DNA from: Pseudomonas asplenii
Lineage (GTDB): Bacteria > Pseudomonadota > Gammaproteobacteria > Pseudomonadales > Pseudomonadaceae
Assembly: GCF_001293465.1 (NCBI RefSeq)
Contig: NZ_JSYZ01000009.1
Span: 661,090-725,089, forward strand
Length of the DNA stretch: 64,000 bases
Reading direction: 5' to 3'
The position numbers and the translations under genes were made by a program. The notes beneath the pieces were generated by a model. The model did not search any database and had not been told where the DNA came from. It saw only the letters and a list, made by a program, of their open reading frames with translations. Of this stretch, positions 26,562 through 35,357 are shown one piece after another (position 1 is the stretch's first letter; the number at the start of each line of letters is the position of its first letter).

Positions 26562-27266
26562 TTACCAGCCCAGGGTTTCCTTCAGGAACGGGATGGTCAG
26601 CTTGCGCTGGGCCTGCAGGGAAGCCTGATCGAGACGCTCGAGCAACTCGAACAACGCACTCATGCTGCGAGTACCACGAGTCAGGATGAAATGTCCTACT
26701 TCATCGGTCAGGTGCAGCCCACGCCTTGAAGCACGCAGTTGCAAAGCACGCAGTTTGTCTTCGTCGGAAAGCGGGCGCATCTGGAAAATCAGCGCCAGGG
26801 TCAGCCGCGACTTGAGGTCGGCCAGCTTCACCGGCAGCTCACGGGGCGAGGTCGATGCAGCGATCAGCAGGCGCCGACCACTGTCACGCAAACGGTTGAA
26901 CAGGTGAAACAGCGCCTCTTCCCAGTCGGCCCGGCCGGCGATCACCTGCAGGTCATCCAGGCAGACCAGCTCGTACTGTTCGAGGTTATCCAGCAGCTCG
27001 ACCCCACGGTCCATCAACTCGGCCAGCGGCAGGTACACCGCCGGCTCACCCAACTGCTCGAAACGCAGGCACGCGGCCTGTAACAGGTGGGTACGCCCCA
27101 CGCCGTGCTTGCCCCACAGATAGATCAGGCTTTCCGTCCACCCGGCGTCGGCTTCGCATAGCCGCTCGACATAGCCGAGTGCAGCGGCATTGGCGCCTGG
27201 GTAGTAGTTGATGAAGGTAGCGTCATCCCGTAGACGCACACCTAGGGGCAGCTGAATCGGTTTCAT
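26562..27266 (-). CDS. hda: DnaA regulatory inactivator Hda
   Basis: The product has 234 residues of the AAA+ DnaA-like type without a DNA-binding domain. The N-terminus MKPIQLPLGVRL holds the clamp-binding motif QLPLGV. The Walker A is WGKHGVGRTHLL, with Arg in place of the usual Lys as in E. coli Hda, and Walker B is LVCLDDLQ. Hda with the sliding clamp stimulates ATP hydrolysis by DnaA to prevent re-initiation. Start 27266 places the clamp motif at the N-terminus. The next gene upstream on the same strand is the AI-2E permease. Confidence 0.94.
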   Translation of the reverse strand: MKPIQLPLGVRLRDDATFINYYPGANAAALGYVERLCEADAGWTESLIYLWGKHGVGRTHLLQAACLRFEQLGEPAVYLPLAELMDRGVELLDNLEQYELVCLDDLQVIAGRADWEEALFHLFNRLRDSGRRLLIAASTSPRELPVKLADLKSRLTLALIFQMRPLSDEDKLRALQLRASRRGLHLTDEVGHFILTRGTRSMSALFELLERLDQASLQAQRKLTIPFLKETLGW

Positions 27267-27500
27267 GCTGACTGAACAGTTCCCGGGAACCGTTAGTGGC
27301 CTCTGTGTAAAGTCTGCAAAGTTTATACCCGTGACGCCGGGCGCACAATGCAACAGACCACAAGCAAAATCAAAGGTTTGCGTTAACCAAAGGAAAGCAT
27401 CGTCAAAACTTGCACAGCCCCTGCAGGAACCGACTTGCGGACAGCACACTCAAAACGCCGCCCGCCGGCCGACCATTCCTACAGAAGGCGGCATCAGAGA

Positions 27501-28565
27501 TCAGGATCCTCCTGAGCCATACATGTCCGATTCCTTGTACAGATCATGGACATGCCGCACCAGCACCATGATCACCGCCGCCACCGGCAACGCCAGCAGC
27601 ACCCCGGTGAAACCGAACAGTTCGCCGCCGGCGAGAATCGCAAAGATCACCGCCACCGGATGCAGGCCGATGCGATCCCCCACCAGCAGCGGCGTCAGCA
27701 CCATACCCTCAAGGGCCTGGCCGACCATGAACACCGCGACGATGCCGATCATCGGGTACAACTCGCCGCCGAACTGAAACAACCCGGCGGTGATCGCCGC
27801 GCCAATCCCGATGACGAAGCCCATATAGGGCACGATGGCCGCCAGCCCCGCCAACAGGCCGATCAACAACCCCAGCTCCAGGCCGACCAGCATCAGGCCA
27901 CCGGCATAGATGCCGCCGAGCGCCAGCATCACCAGCAACTGCCCGCGCACGAAGGCGCCGAGCACGTCGTGGCATTCACCGGCCAGGGCGACGATGCGAC
28001 CTTCCTGCTGGCGCGGCAGCAGGCTGCGGATCTTCGCCATCATCAGGTCCCAGTCCCGCAGCAGGTAGAAGCTCACCACCGGGATCAACACCAGGTTGGC
28101 CAGCCAGCCCATCAGTGCCAGGCCCGACGCGGTGGCCTGGGACAGCACCACACCGACGATATCGGTGGTCTGCCCCATGTGCTCGCTGATGGCGGCCTTG
28201 ACCTTGTCGAACTTCCAGAAGCCGTCCGCCAGGCCGAACTTTTGCTGCGCCCAGGGCATCGCGGTGTGCTGCAGCCAGTCGAGCACCTGCGGCGCCAGCT
28301 CATAGAGCCGCACCAACTGCTTGGCCAGCATCGGCACCAGCACCAGCAGCAAGGTCATCAGGATCAGGGTGAACAGGGCAAACACCGTGACCACGCCCCA
28401 GGTCCGCGACAGGCCGAACTTCTCCAGCCGGTCGACCACCGGGTCGAACAGGTAGGCCAGCAGGATACCCACCAGGAACGGCGACAGGATCGGGTGCAGC
28501 AGATACACCAGCAAACACAGCCCAAATGCCGCGCCCAGCCAGATCCATCGGCGAATGTCAGTCAT
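27501..28565 (-). CDS. AI-2E family transporter / PerM-type permease
   Basis: The product has 354 residues with about seven to eight hydrophobic helices. HPILSPFLVGILLAYLFDPVVDRLEKFG at the start and the C-terminal LVGDRIGLHPVAVIFAILAGGELFGF are hallmark blocks of the AI-2 exporter-like family (formerly UPF0118). In E. coli members move autoinducer-2 or act as Na+/H+ antiporters; the role in pseudomonads is unclear. It is 36 bases from the DUF2066 gene and probably co-transcribed with it. Confidence 0.9.
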   Translation of the reverse strand: MTDIRRWIWLGAAFGLCLLVYLLHPILSPFLVGILLAYLFDPVVDRLEKFGLSRTWGVVTVFALFTLILMTLLLVLVPMLAKQLVRLYELAPQVLDWLQHTAMPWAQQKFGLADGFWKFDKVKAAISEHMGQTTDIVGVVLSQATASGLALMGWLANLVLIPVVSFYLLRDWDLMMAKIRSLLPRQQEGRIVALAGECHDVLGAFVRGQLLVMLALGGIYAGGLMLVGLELGLLIGLLAGLAAIVPYMGFVIGIGAAITAGLFQFGGELYPMIGIVAVFMVGQALEGMVLTPLLVGDRIGLHPVAVIFAILAGGELFGFTGVLLALPVAAVIMVLVRHVHDLYKESDMYGSGGS

Positions 28566-28601
28566 GGACGATTCCAGCCCTATATATAGAAGAAAAATGA
28601 A

Positions 28602-29645
28602 TTACCAACGAAAGCGCAGTTGCGGCGTTGCAACCGGAGCCGCATTGGCCGCCGCCGGATCGCTCGCCGCCGGGGCCGGCGCAGGCGCCTCGCCCGCAGG
28701 CACTTCCTGCAACTTCGCCAACCCCAGTTGCGCGCGCAACTGCTCCGCGCTGCCACTGACCTGATAGACGATGCGGTCGCCGTCCACGCTCACCGGCCGA
28801 CCACCGAACGGCTCGAGCAGGCGCTCCAGCGCGCCATAATGCTCCAGGGTCATGCCCTGCACCTCCAGCAACTGCTCCGTGGCCACTCCCGGCTTGACGG
28901 CGAAACGTGGCGCCAGGCGCTCGCTCACCGCCAGCAGCACGGCATCGGCCAGCGCCGCGGTGTCCGCGCCCTGCACCGTACCCTGCTCCTTCTGGCCGCC
29001 CAGCCACAGGCGCCACTTGGCCTCCCACTGCGCGCCGTTCTGGCGGGCATGTACCGCCAGCAGGGCATCGGCGCCATATCGCTCGGACGCCGCCTGCAAC
29101 GGCGTGGCATCCGCCCCCTCGAGATTCTTCGCGGTGGCGACGATCTGCTCTTCCAGGTCAGCCAGCGGCAGGCGCAGTGGCAGGCCGCGATGCTGCGCCG
29201 CGCGACGCAATGGCTCCGCCGCCGACTGGCCATCACCCACCAGGCTCGAACCCTCGGTGGAATCGTTCAGCCACCAGCCGAGAATCGCGGGGCGATTGCT
29301 GCCCCACAACGACAACCCGGCGCCGCGCAAGGCGCGGTCGGTGCTCACCGGGTCGAAATCCACCTGCAGGCTCTCCGGTGGCCCGGCGTCGTAGCCATAC
29401 TGGCTGATGATCTGCTGCGGGTCCTTGCGCACCTCGGCCAACCCCGCGCTCTGCAGCGCCTTGGGGTCACCGGTGAGGCGCAGCACCAGGGTTTCCAGCG
29501 CCCGCTGGGTGGCCTGGTTGCGCTCATCGGGGGACTGGCTGCTGACCGGCTCGCGCACCTGGTACAGCCCATTGAAGGTTTCGGCATGGATCGCCAGGCT
29601 CAACAACGACAGGCAACCGGCACTCAGTAACTTGAACAGACGCAT
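28602..29645 (-). CDS. DUF2066-containing periplasmic protein
   Basis: The product has 347 residues with a signal peptide (MRLFKLLSAGCLSLLSLAIHA). The N-terminal segment FNGLYQVREPVSSQSPDERNQA matches the DUF2066 pattern, and a later region has repeated Ala/Leu-rich helices. The C-terminal tail is Pro/Ala-rich and ends LRFRW. The function is not known; the gene is commonly found between purM and a PerM-type gene in pseudomonads. The start at 29645 gives a sound signal peptide. Confidence 0.85.
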   Translation of the reverse strand: MRLFKLLSAGCLSLLSLAIHAETFNGLYQVREPVSSQSPDERNQATQRALETLVLRLTGDPKALQSAGLAEVRKDPQQIISQYGYDAGPPESLQVDFDPVSTDRALRGAGLSLWGSNRPAILGWWLNDSTEGSSLVGDGQSAAEPLRRAAQHRGLPLRLPLADLEEQIVATAKNLEGADATPLQAASERYGADALLAVHARQNGAQWEAKWRLWLGGQKEQGTVQGADTAALADAVLLAVSERLAPRFAVKPGVATEQLLEVQGMTLEHYGALERLLEPFGGRPVSVDGDRIVYQVSGSAEQLRAQLGLAKLQEVPAGEAPAPAPAASDPAAANAAPVATPQLRFRW

Positions 29646-30021
29646 GGACAATTCCCGACAGGCAGAAAACGGCTTGGAACGACCGCATGAATACAAAGGG
29701 ACAGGCGTGTGACCACAGCGCAGTGCCATCATTCATACCATCACGAAAGTTTTTCCGCTGTCATCAAAGACAGCGGTTGATGAGGCTATACCTTATACAG
29801 CAGCGCCCGATGCAGCCAGCGCCGACAGCCACGGATTTTTTCGCCGATATCGCCCTGCCCGTCGGCCCGAGGATGGCCGCTGCTGCTCAAGCCTGATAAA
29901 ATCGCGCGCCTTCGCAGACCGGCAATGGCCGGACAACTGAAAAGCCGACTTGCAGTCGGCCTTGCGGTGGTCCCGTCGTTCCCGGTCGATACCCCAAGAA
30001 TCCCCCCTATAGGCCTGGATC
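29646..30021. other. Divergent intergenic region before purM, with two hairpins
   Basis: This 376-bp gap separates the DUF2066 gene (-) from purM (+). It contains a perfect 8-bp inverted repeat CCGCTGTC/GACAGCGG (29755-29776). A 7-bp stem GCCGACT/AGTCGGC (29944-29960) followed by CTTGC lies in the likely purM leader. No gene is apparent; promoters for both directions must lie here. Confidence 0.5.
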
Positions 30022-31080
30022 ATGAGCAAGCAACCCTCCCTGAGCTACAAGGACGCCGGTGTAGACATCGACGCCGGTGAAGCATTGGTCGAACGCATCA
30101 AAGGCGTGGCCAAGCGTACTGCGCGTCCGGAAGTCATGGGCGGCCTGGGCGGTTTCGGCGCCCTCTGCGAGATCCCGGCCGGTTACAAGCAGCCGGTCCT
30201 GGTCTCCGGCACCGACGGCGTCGGCACCAAGCTGCGCCTGGCGCTGAACCTGAACAAGCACGACAGCATCGGCATCGACCTGGTGGCCATGTGCGTGAAC
30301 GACCTGGTGGTCTGCGGCGCCGAGCCGCTGTTCTTCCTCGACTACTACGCCACCGGCAAGCTCAACGTCGACACCGCCGCCCAGGTGGTCACCGGCATCG
30401 GCGCCGGCTGCGAGCTGTCCGGCTGCTCCCTGGTCGGCGGCGAAACCGCTGAAATGCCGGGCATGTACGAAGGCGAGGACTACGACCTGGCCGGCTTCTG
30501 CGTCGGCGTGGTGGAAAAATCGGAAATCATCGATGGCTCGAAAGTGGCCACCGGCGACGCCCTGATTGCCCTGCCTTCTTCCGGCCCGCACTCCAACGGC
30601 TACTCGCTGATCCGCAAGATCATCGAAGTCTCCGGCGCCGACATCGAGAACACCCAGCTCGACGGCAAGCCACTGACCGACCTGCTGATGGCGCCAACCC
30701 GCATCTACGTCAAGCCGCTGCTCAAGCTGATCAAGGAAACCGGCGCAGTCAAGGCCATGGCCCACATCACCGGGGGCGGCCTGCTGGACAACATCCCGCG
30801 CGTCCTGCCGGCAGGCGCCCAGGCCGTGATCGACGTGGCCAGCTGGCAGCGTCCGGCGGTGTTCGACTGGCTGCAGGAAAAAGGCAACGTCAACGAAACC
30901 GAGATGCACCGCGTGCTGAACTGCGGCGTCGGCATGGTCATCTGCGTGGCCCAGGAACACGTTGAAAGCGCCCTGAACGTGCTGCGCGAAGCCGGCGAAC
31001 AGCCTTGGGTCATCGGCCAGATCGCCGTGGCCGCCGAAGGCGCCGCCCAGGTCGAGCTGAAGAACCTCAAGGCTCACTGA
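30022..31080 (+). CDS. purM: Phosphoribosylformylglycinamidine cyclo-ligase
   Basis: The product has 352 residues. AIRS synthetase motifs are [42 protein letters not shown] and the C-terminal [13 protein letters not shown]. It closes the imidazole ring in the fifth step of purine synthesis. Its stop TGA shares one base with the purN ATG (TGATG), giving the purMN operon usual in gamma-proteobacteria. Confidence 0.97.
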   Translation: MSKQPSLSYKDAGVDIDAGEALVERIKGVAKRTARPEVMGGLGGFGALCEIPAGYKQPVLVSGTDGVGTKLRLALNLNKHDSIGIDLVAMCVNDLVVCGAEPLFFLDYYATGKLNVDTAAQVVTGIGAGCELSGCSLVGGETAEMPGMYEGEDYDLAGFCVGVVEKSEIIDGSKVATGDALIALPSSGPHSNGYSLIRKIIEVSGADIENTQLDGKPLTDLLMAPTRIYVKPLLKLIKETGAVKAMAHITGGGLLDNIPRVLPAGAQAVIDVASWQRPAVFDWLQEKGNVNETEMHRVLNCGVGMVICVAQEHVESALNVLREAGEQPWVIGQIAVAAEGAAQVELKNLKAH

Positions 31081-31742
31081 TGTCCGAGCCGATAAGCCCG
31101 ACCTGCAGCGTCGTGGTGTTGCTGTCGGGCTCCGGCAGCAACTTGCAGGCCCTGATCGACGACGTGCGGACCGGAGGCAACCCGGCCCATATCGCCGCGG
31201 TGATCTCCAACCGTGCCGACGCCTACGGCCTGCAACGCGCCAGGGACGCGGGTATCGAAACCCGCGCCCTGGATCACAAGGCCTTCGAAGGCCGCGAAGC
31301 CTTCGATGCAGCCCTGATCGAACTGATCGACGCCTTCAATCCGCAACTGGTGGTCCTGGCCGGCTTCATGCGCATCCTCAGCGCCGATTTCGTCCGTCAC
31401 TATCAGGGGCGCCTGCTCAATATCCATCCTTCGCTGTTGCCCAAGTACAAGGGCCTGCACACGCACCAGCGCGCCCTGGACGCCGGCGATGCCGAGCATG
31501 GCTGCAGCGTACACTTCGTCACCGAGGAACTCGATGGCGGGCCTCTGGTCGTACAGGCTGTGGTTACGGTAGAGTCTGGTGATTCGGCGCAGAGTCTGGC
31601 GCAACGGGTGCATACCCAGGAACACAGGATTTACCCCCTGGCGGTACGCTGGTTCGCCGAAGGGCGCTTGCGCCTTGGCGAACAGGGTGCCTTGCTGGAC
31701 GGCCAGCTACTCGCGGCCAGCGGTCATTCGATTCGAACCTAG
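31080..31742 (+). CDS. purN: Phosphoribosylglycinamide formyltransferase
   Basis: The product has 220 residues. The N-terminal SGSGSNLQALID loop, the catalytic NIHPSLLPKYKG block and the Asp region FVTEELDGGPLV are all present. It transfers formyl from 10-formyl-tetrahydrofolate to GAR. It is translationally coupled to purM and followed 8 bases later by a DUF3108 gene on the same strand. Confidence 0.97.
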   Translation: MSEPISPTCSVVVLLSGSGSNLQALIDDVRTGGNPAHIAAVISNRADAYGLQRARDAGIETRALDHKAFEGREAFDAALIELIDAFNPQLVVLAGFMRILSADFVRHYQGRLLNIHPSLLPKYKGLHTHQRALDAGDAEHGCSVHFVTEELDGGPLVVQAVVTVESGDSAQSLAQRVHTQEHRIYPLAVRWFAEGRLRLGEQGALLDGQLLAASGHSIRT

Positions 31743-31750
31743 GAGATTTT

Positions 31751-32464
31751 ATGCGTCGTGCTTTGCTCTTCGCTCTTACCCTGCTCGCCCTGCCCGTGGT
31801 GCAGGCGGCGGATCTTCAGCCGTTCTCCGCCAGCTACACCGCAGACTGGAAACAACTGCCCATGAGCGGTTCGGCCGAACGCAGCCTGAAGAAAAACGAC
31901 AACGGCACCTGGACCCTGAACTTCAAGGCTTCCATGATGATCGCCAGCCTGACCGAGGAAAGCACCCTGCGCCTCGAGAAGGACAAGCTGCTGCCACAGA
32001 CCTACACCTTCGAGCGCGGCGGCCTGGGCAAGGCCAAGAAGATCAACCTGGACTTCGACTGGGCGAGCAACAAGGTCACCGGTTTCGAAGGCAAGGACTC
32101 GGTCAACCTGCCCCTGGAAAGCGGCATGCTGGACAAGTCCACCTACCAGTTGGCCCTGCAGCGTGACGTGGCCGCCGGCAAGAAGAGCATGAGCTACCGG
32201 GTTGCCGAAGGCACCGATACCGACACCTACGACTTCCGCGTGATCGGCCCGGAAAAGGTCCAGACCAAGGCCGGCACGATCGATGCGATCAAGGTCGAGC
32301 GGGTACGTGATCCAACGCAGAGCAAGCGCATCACCCAGATGTGGTTCGCCAAGGACTGGGGCTACATCCTGGTCGCCCTGCGCCAGGTCGAGACCGACGG
32401 CAAGGAGTACAACATCATGCTCCAGGACGGTACCGTCGACGGCAAGCCCGTCAAGGGCAACTGA
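31751..32464 (+). CDS. DUF3108 periplasmic protein
   Basis: The product has 237 residues with a signal peptide cleaved after VVQA. FSASYTADWKQLPMSGSAERSL near the start and VGYxL-type strands further on match DUF3108, a predicted lipocalin-like beta barrel of the periplasm; the C-terminal ITQMWFAKDWGYILVAL is also typical. Function unknown. It follows purN by 8 bases with GGAG before the start and is closed by a strong terminator, so it is the third gene of the purMN operon. Confidence 0.85.
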   Translation: MRRALLFALTLLALPVVQAADLQPFSASYTADWKQLPMSGSAERSLKKNDNGTWTLNFKASMMIASLTEESTLRLEKDKLLPQTYTFERGGLGKAKKINLDFDWASNKVTGFEGKDSVNLPLESGMLDKSTYQLALQRDVAAGKKSMSYRVAEGTDTDTYDFRVIGPEKVQTKAGTIDAIKVERVRDPTQSKRITQMWFAKDWGYILVALRQVETDGKEYNIMLQDGTVDGKPVKGN

Positions 32465-32475
32465 GTCGCCACAAC

Positions 32476-32516
32476 GCCAATAAAAAGCCCCGCCGGATGC
32501 GGGGCTTTTTATTGGC
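32476..32516. terminator. Bidirectional terminator, 18-bp perfect stem
   Basis: The left arm GCCAATAAAAAGCCCCGC and its exact complement at 32499-32516 enclose a 5-base loop (CGGAT). The arms carry an A-run and a T-run, so the structure serves both the DUF3108 gene (+) and the convergent hypothetical gene (-). Confidence 0.9.
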
Positions 32517-32519
32517 GCT

Positions 32520-33287
32520 TCAGACCGCGGGGCCTGAACGGCTCTCGTCGAAGGTCTCGCTGTCCAGCGCGAGCACCTTGTCCAATATTGCCTGCGGACT
32601 GCCCTGACCTTCGACGGTGTGGGTCTTGTAGTTGAAGTCGAGGGCGATCCAGGTCTGCAGCTTGGCCTCATAACTGTTCGGATACTGAGCCTGTTCGATC
32701 GCCGGCAGCTCCTTGTAATGCTCCAGTGCCGAGGTGAAGAACTTGGTCAGCTTGCCGGTCTCATTGTATTCGGCCATCGCACTGGCCACGGCCTTCTGGC
32801 GCCAGGCATATTCCTGATCGGAGGACTCGCTCCAGGCCGCGCGTCGCTCGTTGGCGGTAAAGTTGCCACTGTCGTCGTAGATGATCAGCGAGAGCTGGTC
32901 CTGCGACATGCCGGCAAAGGGGTTGCGGCCATTGCCATTGACGAAGTCGGTGGCATTGCGTGCCCGCGCCAGCAACTCGGGATCATCGGTCGCCGGTACC
33001 TCGGCATCGTTGGCCGCCTTGTTGGCGAAGTAGCCATCGCCGCTGATCTGGCCCAGCAGTTCGCTGGCCTTGGCCCCCAACTCCTTTCGACTCAGGCTTG
33101 CATCCCTGGCGGCGGCACGGGCGGCGCTCTCGCTCAGTTGCCGAGAAAGCGGGGAAAGACGACTGGTGTCCTTCTGCCCGGTGGTTGCGGGAACCGCCGT
33201 TGCAGCCTTGGCGGAGTCGCCCTGGGCGGACGAAACCGTGGTGACCTGGGCGCCGGACAGCGAACTGGAATTGATTGAACCTACCAA
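32520..33287 (-). CDS. Conserved hypothetical cytoplasmic protein
   Basis: The product has about 255 residues without signal or membrane segment, Ala/Ser-rich and acidic. SARAAARDASLSRKELGAKASELLGQ and NPFAGMSQDQLSLIIYDDSGNFTANERRAA are its most structured blocks. The second resembles an EF-hand-like calcium loop by its D-D-S-G-N-F-T spacing, but this is not certain. The TTG at 33287 has AGGGAGG 8 bases upstream, whereas the alternative GTG at 33314 has its GAGGA too close. Function unknown. Confidence 0.75.
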   Translation of the reverse strand: MVGSINSSSLSGAQVTTVSSAQGDSAKAATAVPATTGQKDTSRLSPLSRQLSESAARAAARDASLSRKELGAKASELLGQISGDGYFANKAANDAEVPATDDPELLARARNATDFVNGNGRNPFAGMSQDQLSLIIYDDSGNFTANERRAAWSESSDQEYAWRQKAVASAMAEYNETGKLTKFFTSALEHYKELPAIEQAQYPNSYEAKLQTWIALDFNYKTHTVEGQGSPQAILDKVLALDSETFDESRSGPAV

Positions 33288-33417
33288 GATGGGACCCTCC
33301 CTGTTGATGGCCACTCCTCAAACCCTGGCCTGTCAGATTGTATCGGCGTTGTTTCAGGAAACTTGACCGGACACGATGGACGGCAGGAAAGCGGAGCCCG
33401 CAGGCTCCGCCACCGAC

Positions 33418-33864
33418 TTACTTCATGGTGAATTCGACGGACCAGGCATAGGTGGAGATGTTGGTCGAAGTCACTTTCGCCGTGCACACCGCACCACCGC
33501 TTGGAGTCGCGGTGTTGTTCCATTTCGGCGTGGTCGACCCCAGCGGGCCGGCCATTGCGACATAGGTGGCCAGGAAGGTGCAGGTCTTGTTGCCGATGGT
33601 GTAGCGCAGGTTGGCATAGTTGGCGAGCGGAGAGATGTTGCTCTGGACGACGTAGGTGTCAGCCCCGCCAGCCTTGACCGTGGTCACCGGCTTGGGCACC
33701 GCATTGACGCTGGTGGTGGCTTCGTTGCTGGTGATGATCTTGTAGGTGGCATCGGCGGTACCGAGGTTCTTGAAGGTCACGGACACCGGCGGCCCGGCGA
33801 ACGCCGATCCGGCCGCCAGGGTGGCCAGGGCCGCTACCGAAAACACCGACTTGGACAGCTTCAT
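33418..33864 (-). CDS. Small secreted protein, hypothetical
   Basis: The product has 148 residues with a clear signal peptide (MKLSKSVFSVAALATLAAGSAFA). The mature part is Thr/Ser/Val-rich and beta-strand-like (PPVSVTFKNLGTADATYKI), with two cysteines (95 and 127) that could form a disulfide. The end is WSVEFTMK. It might be a small adhesin-like or periplasmic immunoglobulin-type domain, but I recognise no family. Start 33864 is chosen for the signal peptide; GGAG lies about 7 bases upstream (ACAGGAGTAGAAGCATG). Confidence 0.75.
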   Translation of the reverse strand: MKLSKSVFSVAALATLAAGSAFAGPPVSVTFKNLGTADATYKIITSNEATTSVNAVPKPVTTVKAGGADTYVVQSNISPLANYANLRYTIGNKTCTFLATYVAMAGPLGSTTPKWNNTATPSGGAVCTAKVTSTNISTYAWSVEFTMK

Positions 33865-34508
33865 GCTTCTACTCCTGTGTTGGTTGGATTCCCTATCCAC
33901 GGTCTTTCCGACTCCCCGGAGACATCCGTCCCGGGTACAGCCAGGTCGATGGCAGAACGTCGAAAATCATGGAAAACACAGAACCCCGCTTACGGTCCGG
34001 ACAGAAGCTTCAGTTAGAAGCGACCGTCTCGCCGAGCGCCAGGGGTGGACGATGCAGGCGGCAGCATGAGGCTGCCAGATAGATGCAGGCGTTGACTGTG
34101 GCTTCCATGCCGAACGTTTTCTCTCCCTCGATCCGGCCGCCTGGCCGGAGATACCGCGAAACTTCAGGGTGCCCCATTATTCCTGGGGCGAATGTATTTA
34201 GCACAAAAAGTTCCAAGCAGGAAAGCTCTGATAACTGCCGGAACATATCGCCACCGGCTGGAACAGCCCCTCCGGCGCCAGCGATTGCAACGCTCTGGCA
34301 CGCGACTTTCCACTGCGCAAACATGAAACTTTTGTCAGCAAAGCACCGAGTGAAACCGTGAAACCCAGTAAATCCGGGCCTCAGCGGATTGATACAGATT
34401 TTGCAAAAGTGAATTTCATTTCCCAACGATTTACGTAGGAAGCTAATGAATCATATAACGAAGTCCTGCGACGCATTGCCGCAGCTCAACAGTAACAGGA
34501 GCTTGCAG
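33865..34508. other. 644-bp intergenic region with no supported gene
   Basis: This stretch lies between a secreted-protein gene (-) and a small gene (+). It is more A/T-rich than its surroundings from about 34160. Small hairpins GGCAGC/GCTGCC (34060-34076) and CCCCA/TGGGG (34172-34188) are visible. Frames up to 138 codons exist on both strands but lack coding-like third positions, a start site or a recognisable product. Confidence 0.5.
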
Positions 34509-34697
34509 ATGACCGTAAAAGTGACCGAACGCGATGATGCACACATGTCCCATGAAGGCCTGGCCGCCGGTATCCGGATCTGGGACGTCCATCAACAGGA
34601 CCTGCTGGTAGGCATGTTTCACAACGAGGCCGATGCTCAACAATACAAGAGCGAACTGGAAAGCCTCGAACTGAAGCGTCAGGCACAAAACTCCTGA
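34509..34697 (+). CDS. Small hypothetical protein (62 residues)
   Basis: The product begins MTVKVTERDDAHMSHEGL and has a WDVHQQDLLVGMFHNEADAQQY core, strand-turn-helix in style, and no signal peptide. GGAG lies 9-12 bases before the ATG at 34509, which is better than the upstream ATG at 34446. A strong terminator follows 50 bases after the stop. I recall similar unnamed Pseudomonas proteins; no function can be given. Confidence 0.7.
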   Translation: MTVKVTERDDAHMSHEGLAAGIRIWDVHQQDLLVGMFHNEADAQQYKSELESLELKRQAQNS

Positions 34698-34748
34698 AGC
34701 CCTGGCTCCAATGGCATCGCCGGCCCACGCAGCCGGTGGCGCCGGCCA

Positions 34749-34781
34749 AAACAAACCCCGCCTTTGGAGCGGGGTTTGTTT
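34749..34781. terminator. Bidirectional terminator, 13-bp perfect stem
   Basis: AAACAAACCCCGC and its exact complement GCGGGGTTTGTTT enclose a 7-base loop. It lies between the small gene (+) and the DUF2058 gene (-), ending 3 bases before the DUF2058 stop. Confidence 0.85.
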
Positions 34782-34784
34782 GGG

Positions 34785-35330
34785 TTACCACATCAGATCG
34801 TCAGGGATCTGGTAGGCGGCGTACGGATCATCCTCGTCCGGCACCTGGGTCTCGCTCAGGGCGTTGAGCTGGACGATGCGCTCCGGAGCACGCTCCTGGA
34901 TCTTCAGTGCCGCCTCGCGCGGGATCACTTCGTAACCACCACCGTGATGGACGATCGCCAGCGAGCCGTTGCTGAGCTTGTTGCGCATCAGGTTGTTGAC
35001 CGACAGGCGCTTGACCTTCTTGTCATCAACGAAGTTGTAGTAGTCCTCGGTGGTCAGCTTGGGCAGGCGCGAGGTTTCGATCAACTGCTTGACCTGGGCC
35101 GCACGGGCCTTGGCTTCAGCCTTTTCCTGCTGCTGGCGGTTCAGCTCCTGATCGCGCTTGACCTTCTCGGCCTGCGCTTGCTGGGCCAGGCGCGCCTGGG
35201 TATCGTCAACCTCGGCCTGGCCCTTGTGGACCAGCCGCTGGTGTTTCTGTTTGTCCTTGCTGACCTGCTTGGCCTGCTTTTGATTGACCAGGCCTGCCTT
35301 GAGCAGCTGGTCGCGAAGGGAAAGGCTCAT
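34785..35330 (-). CDS. DUF2058 (YaiL-like) nucleoprotein
   Basis: The product has 181 residues. The start MSLSLRDQLLKAGLVNQKQAKQV, a long Lys/Gln/Glu-rich helix (coiled coil, about 25-85) and the compact end (YYNFVDDKKVKRLSVNNL, then IVHHGGGYEVIPREAA) match DUF2058. Members are called polynucleotide-associated proteins, but their role is not established. It lies 27 bases downstream of mazG on the same strand. Confidence 0.88.
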   Translation of the reverse strand: MSLSLRDQLLKAGLVNQKQAKQVSKDKQKHQRLVHKGQAEVDDTQARLAQQAQAEKVKRDQELNRQQQEKAEAKARAAQVKQLIETSRLPKLTTEDYYNFVDDKKVKRLSVNNLMRNKLSNGSLAIVHHGGGYEVIPREAALKIQERAPERIVQLNALSETQVPDEDDPYAAYQIPDDLMW

Positions 35331-35357
35331 GATGCTTACTCACTTGGGGTCAACGAC

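Noticed and set aside
32982..33321. Another frame on the minus strand over the hypothetical gene at 32520-33287
   Set aside because: A shadow in a different frame; the longer frame has a good ribosome site and even composition.
34010..34426. 138-codon frame on the minus strand in the gap upstream of the small 34509 gene
   Set aside because: No ribosome site, no coding-like third positions, no recognisable product; treated as intergenic.
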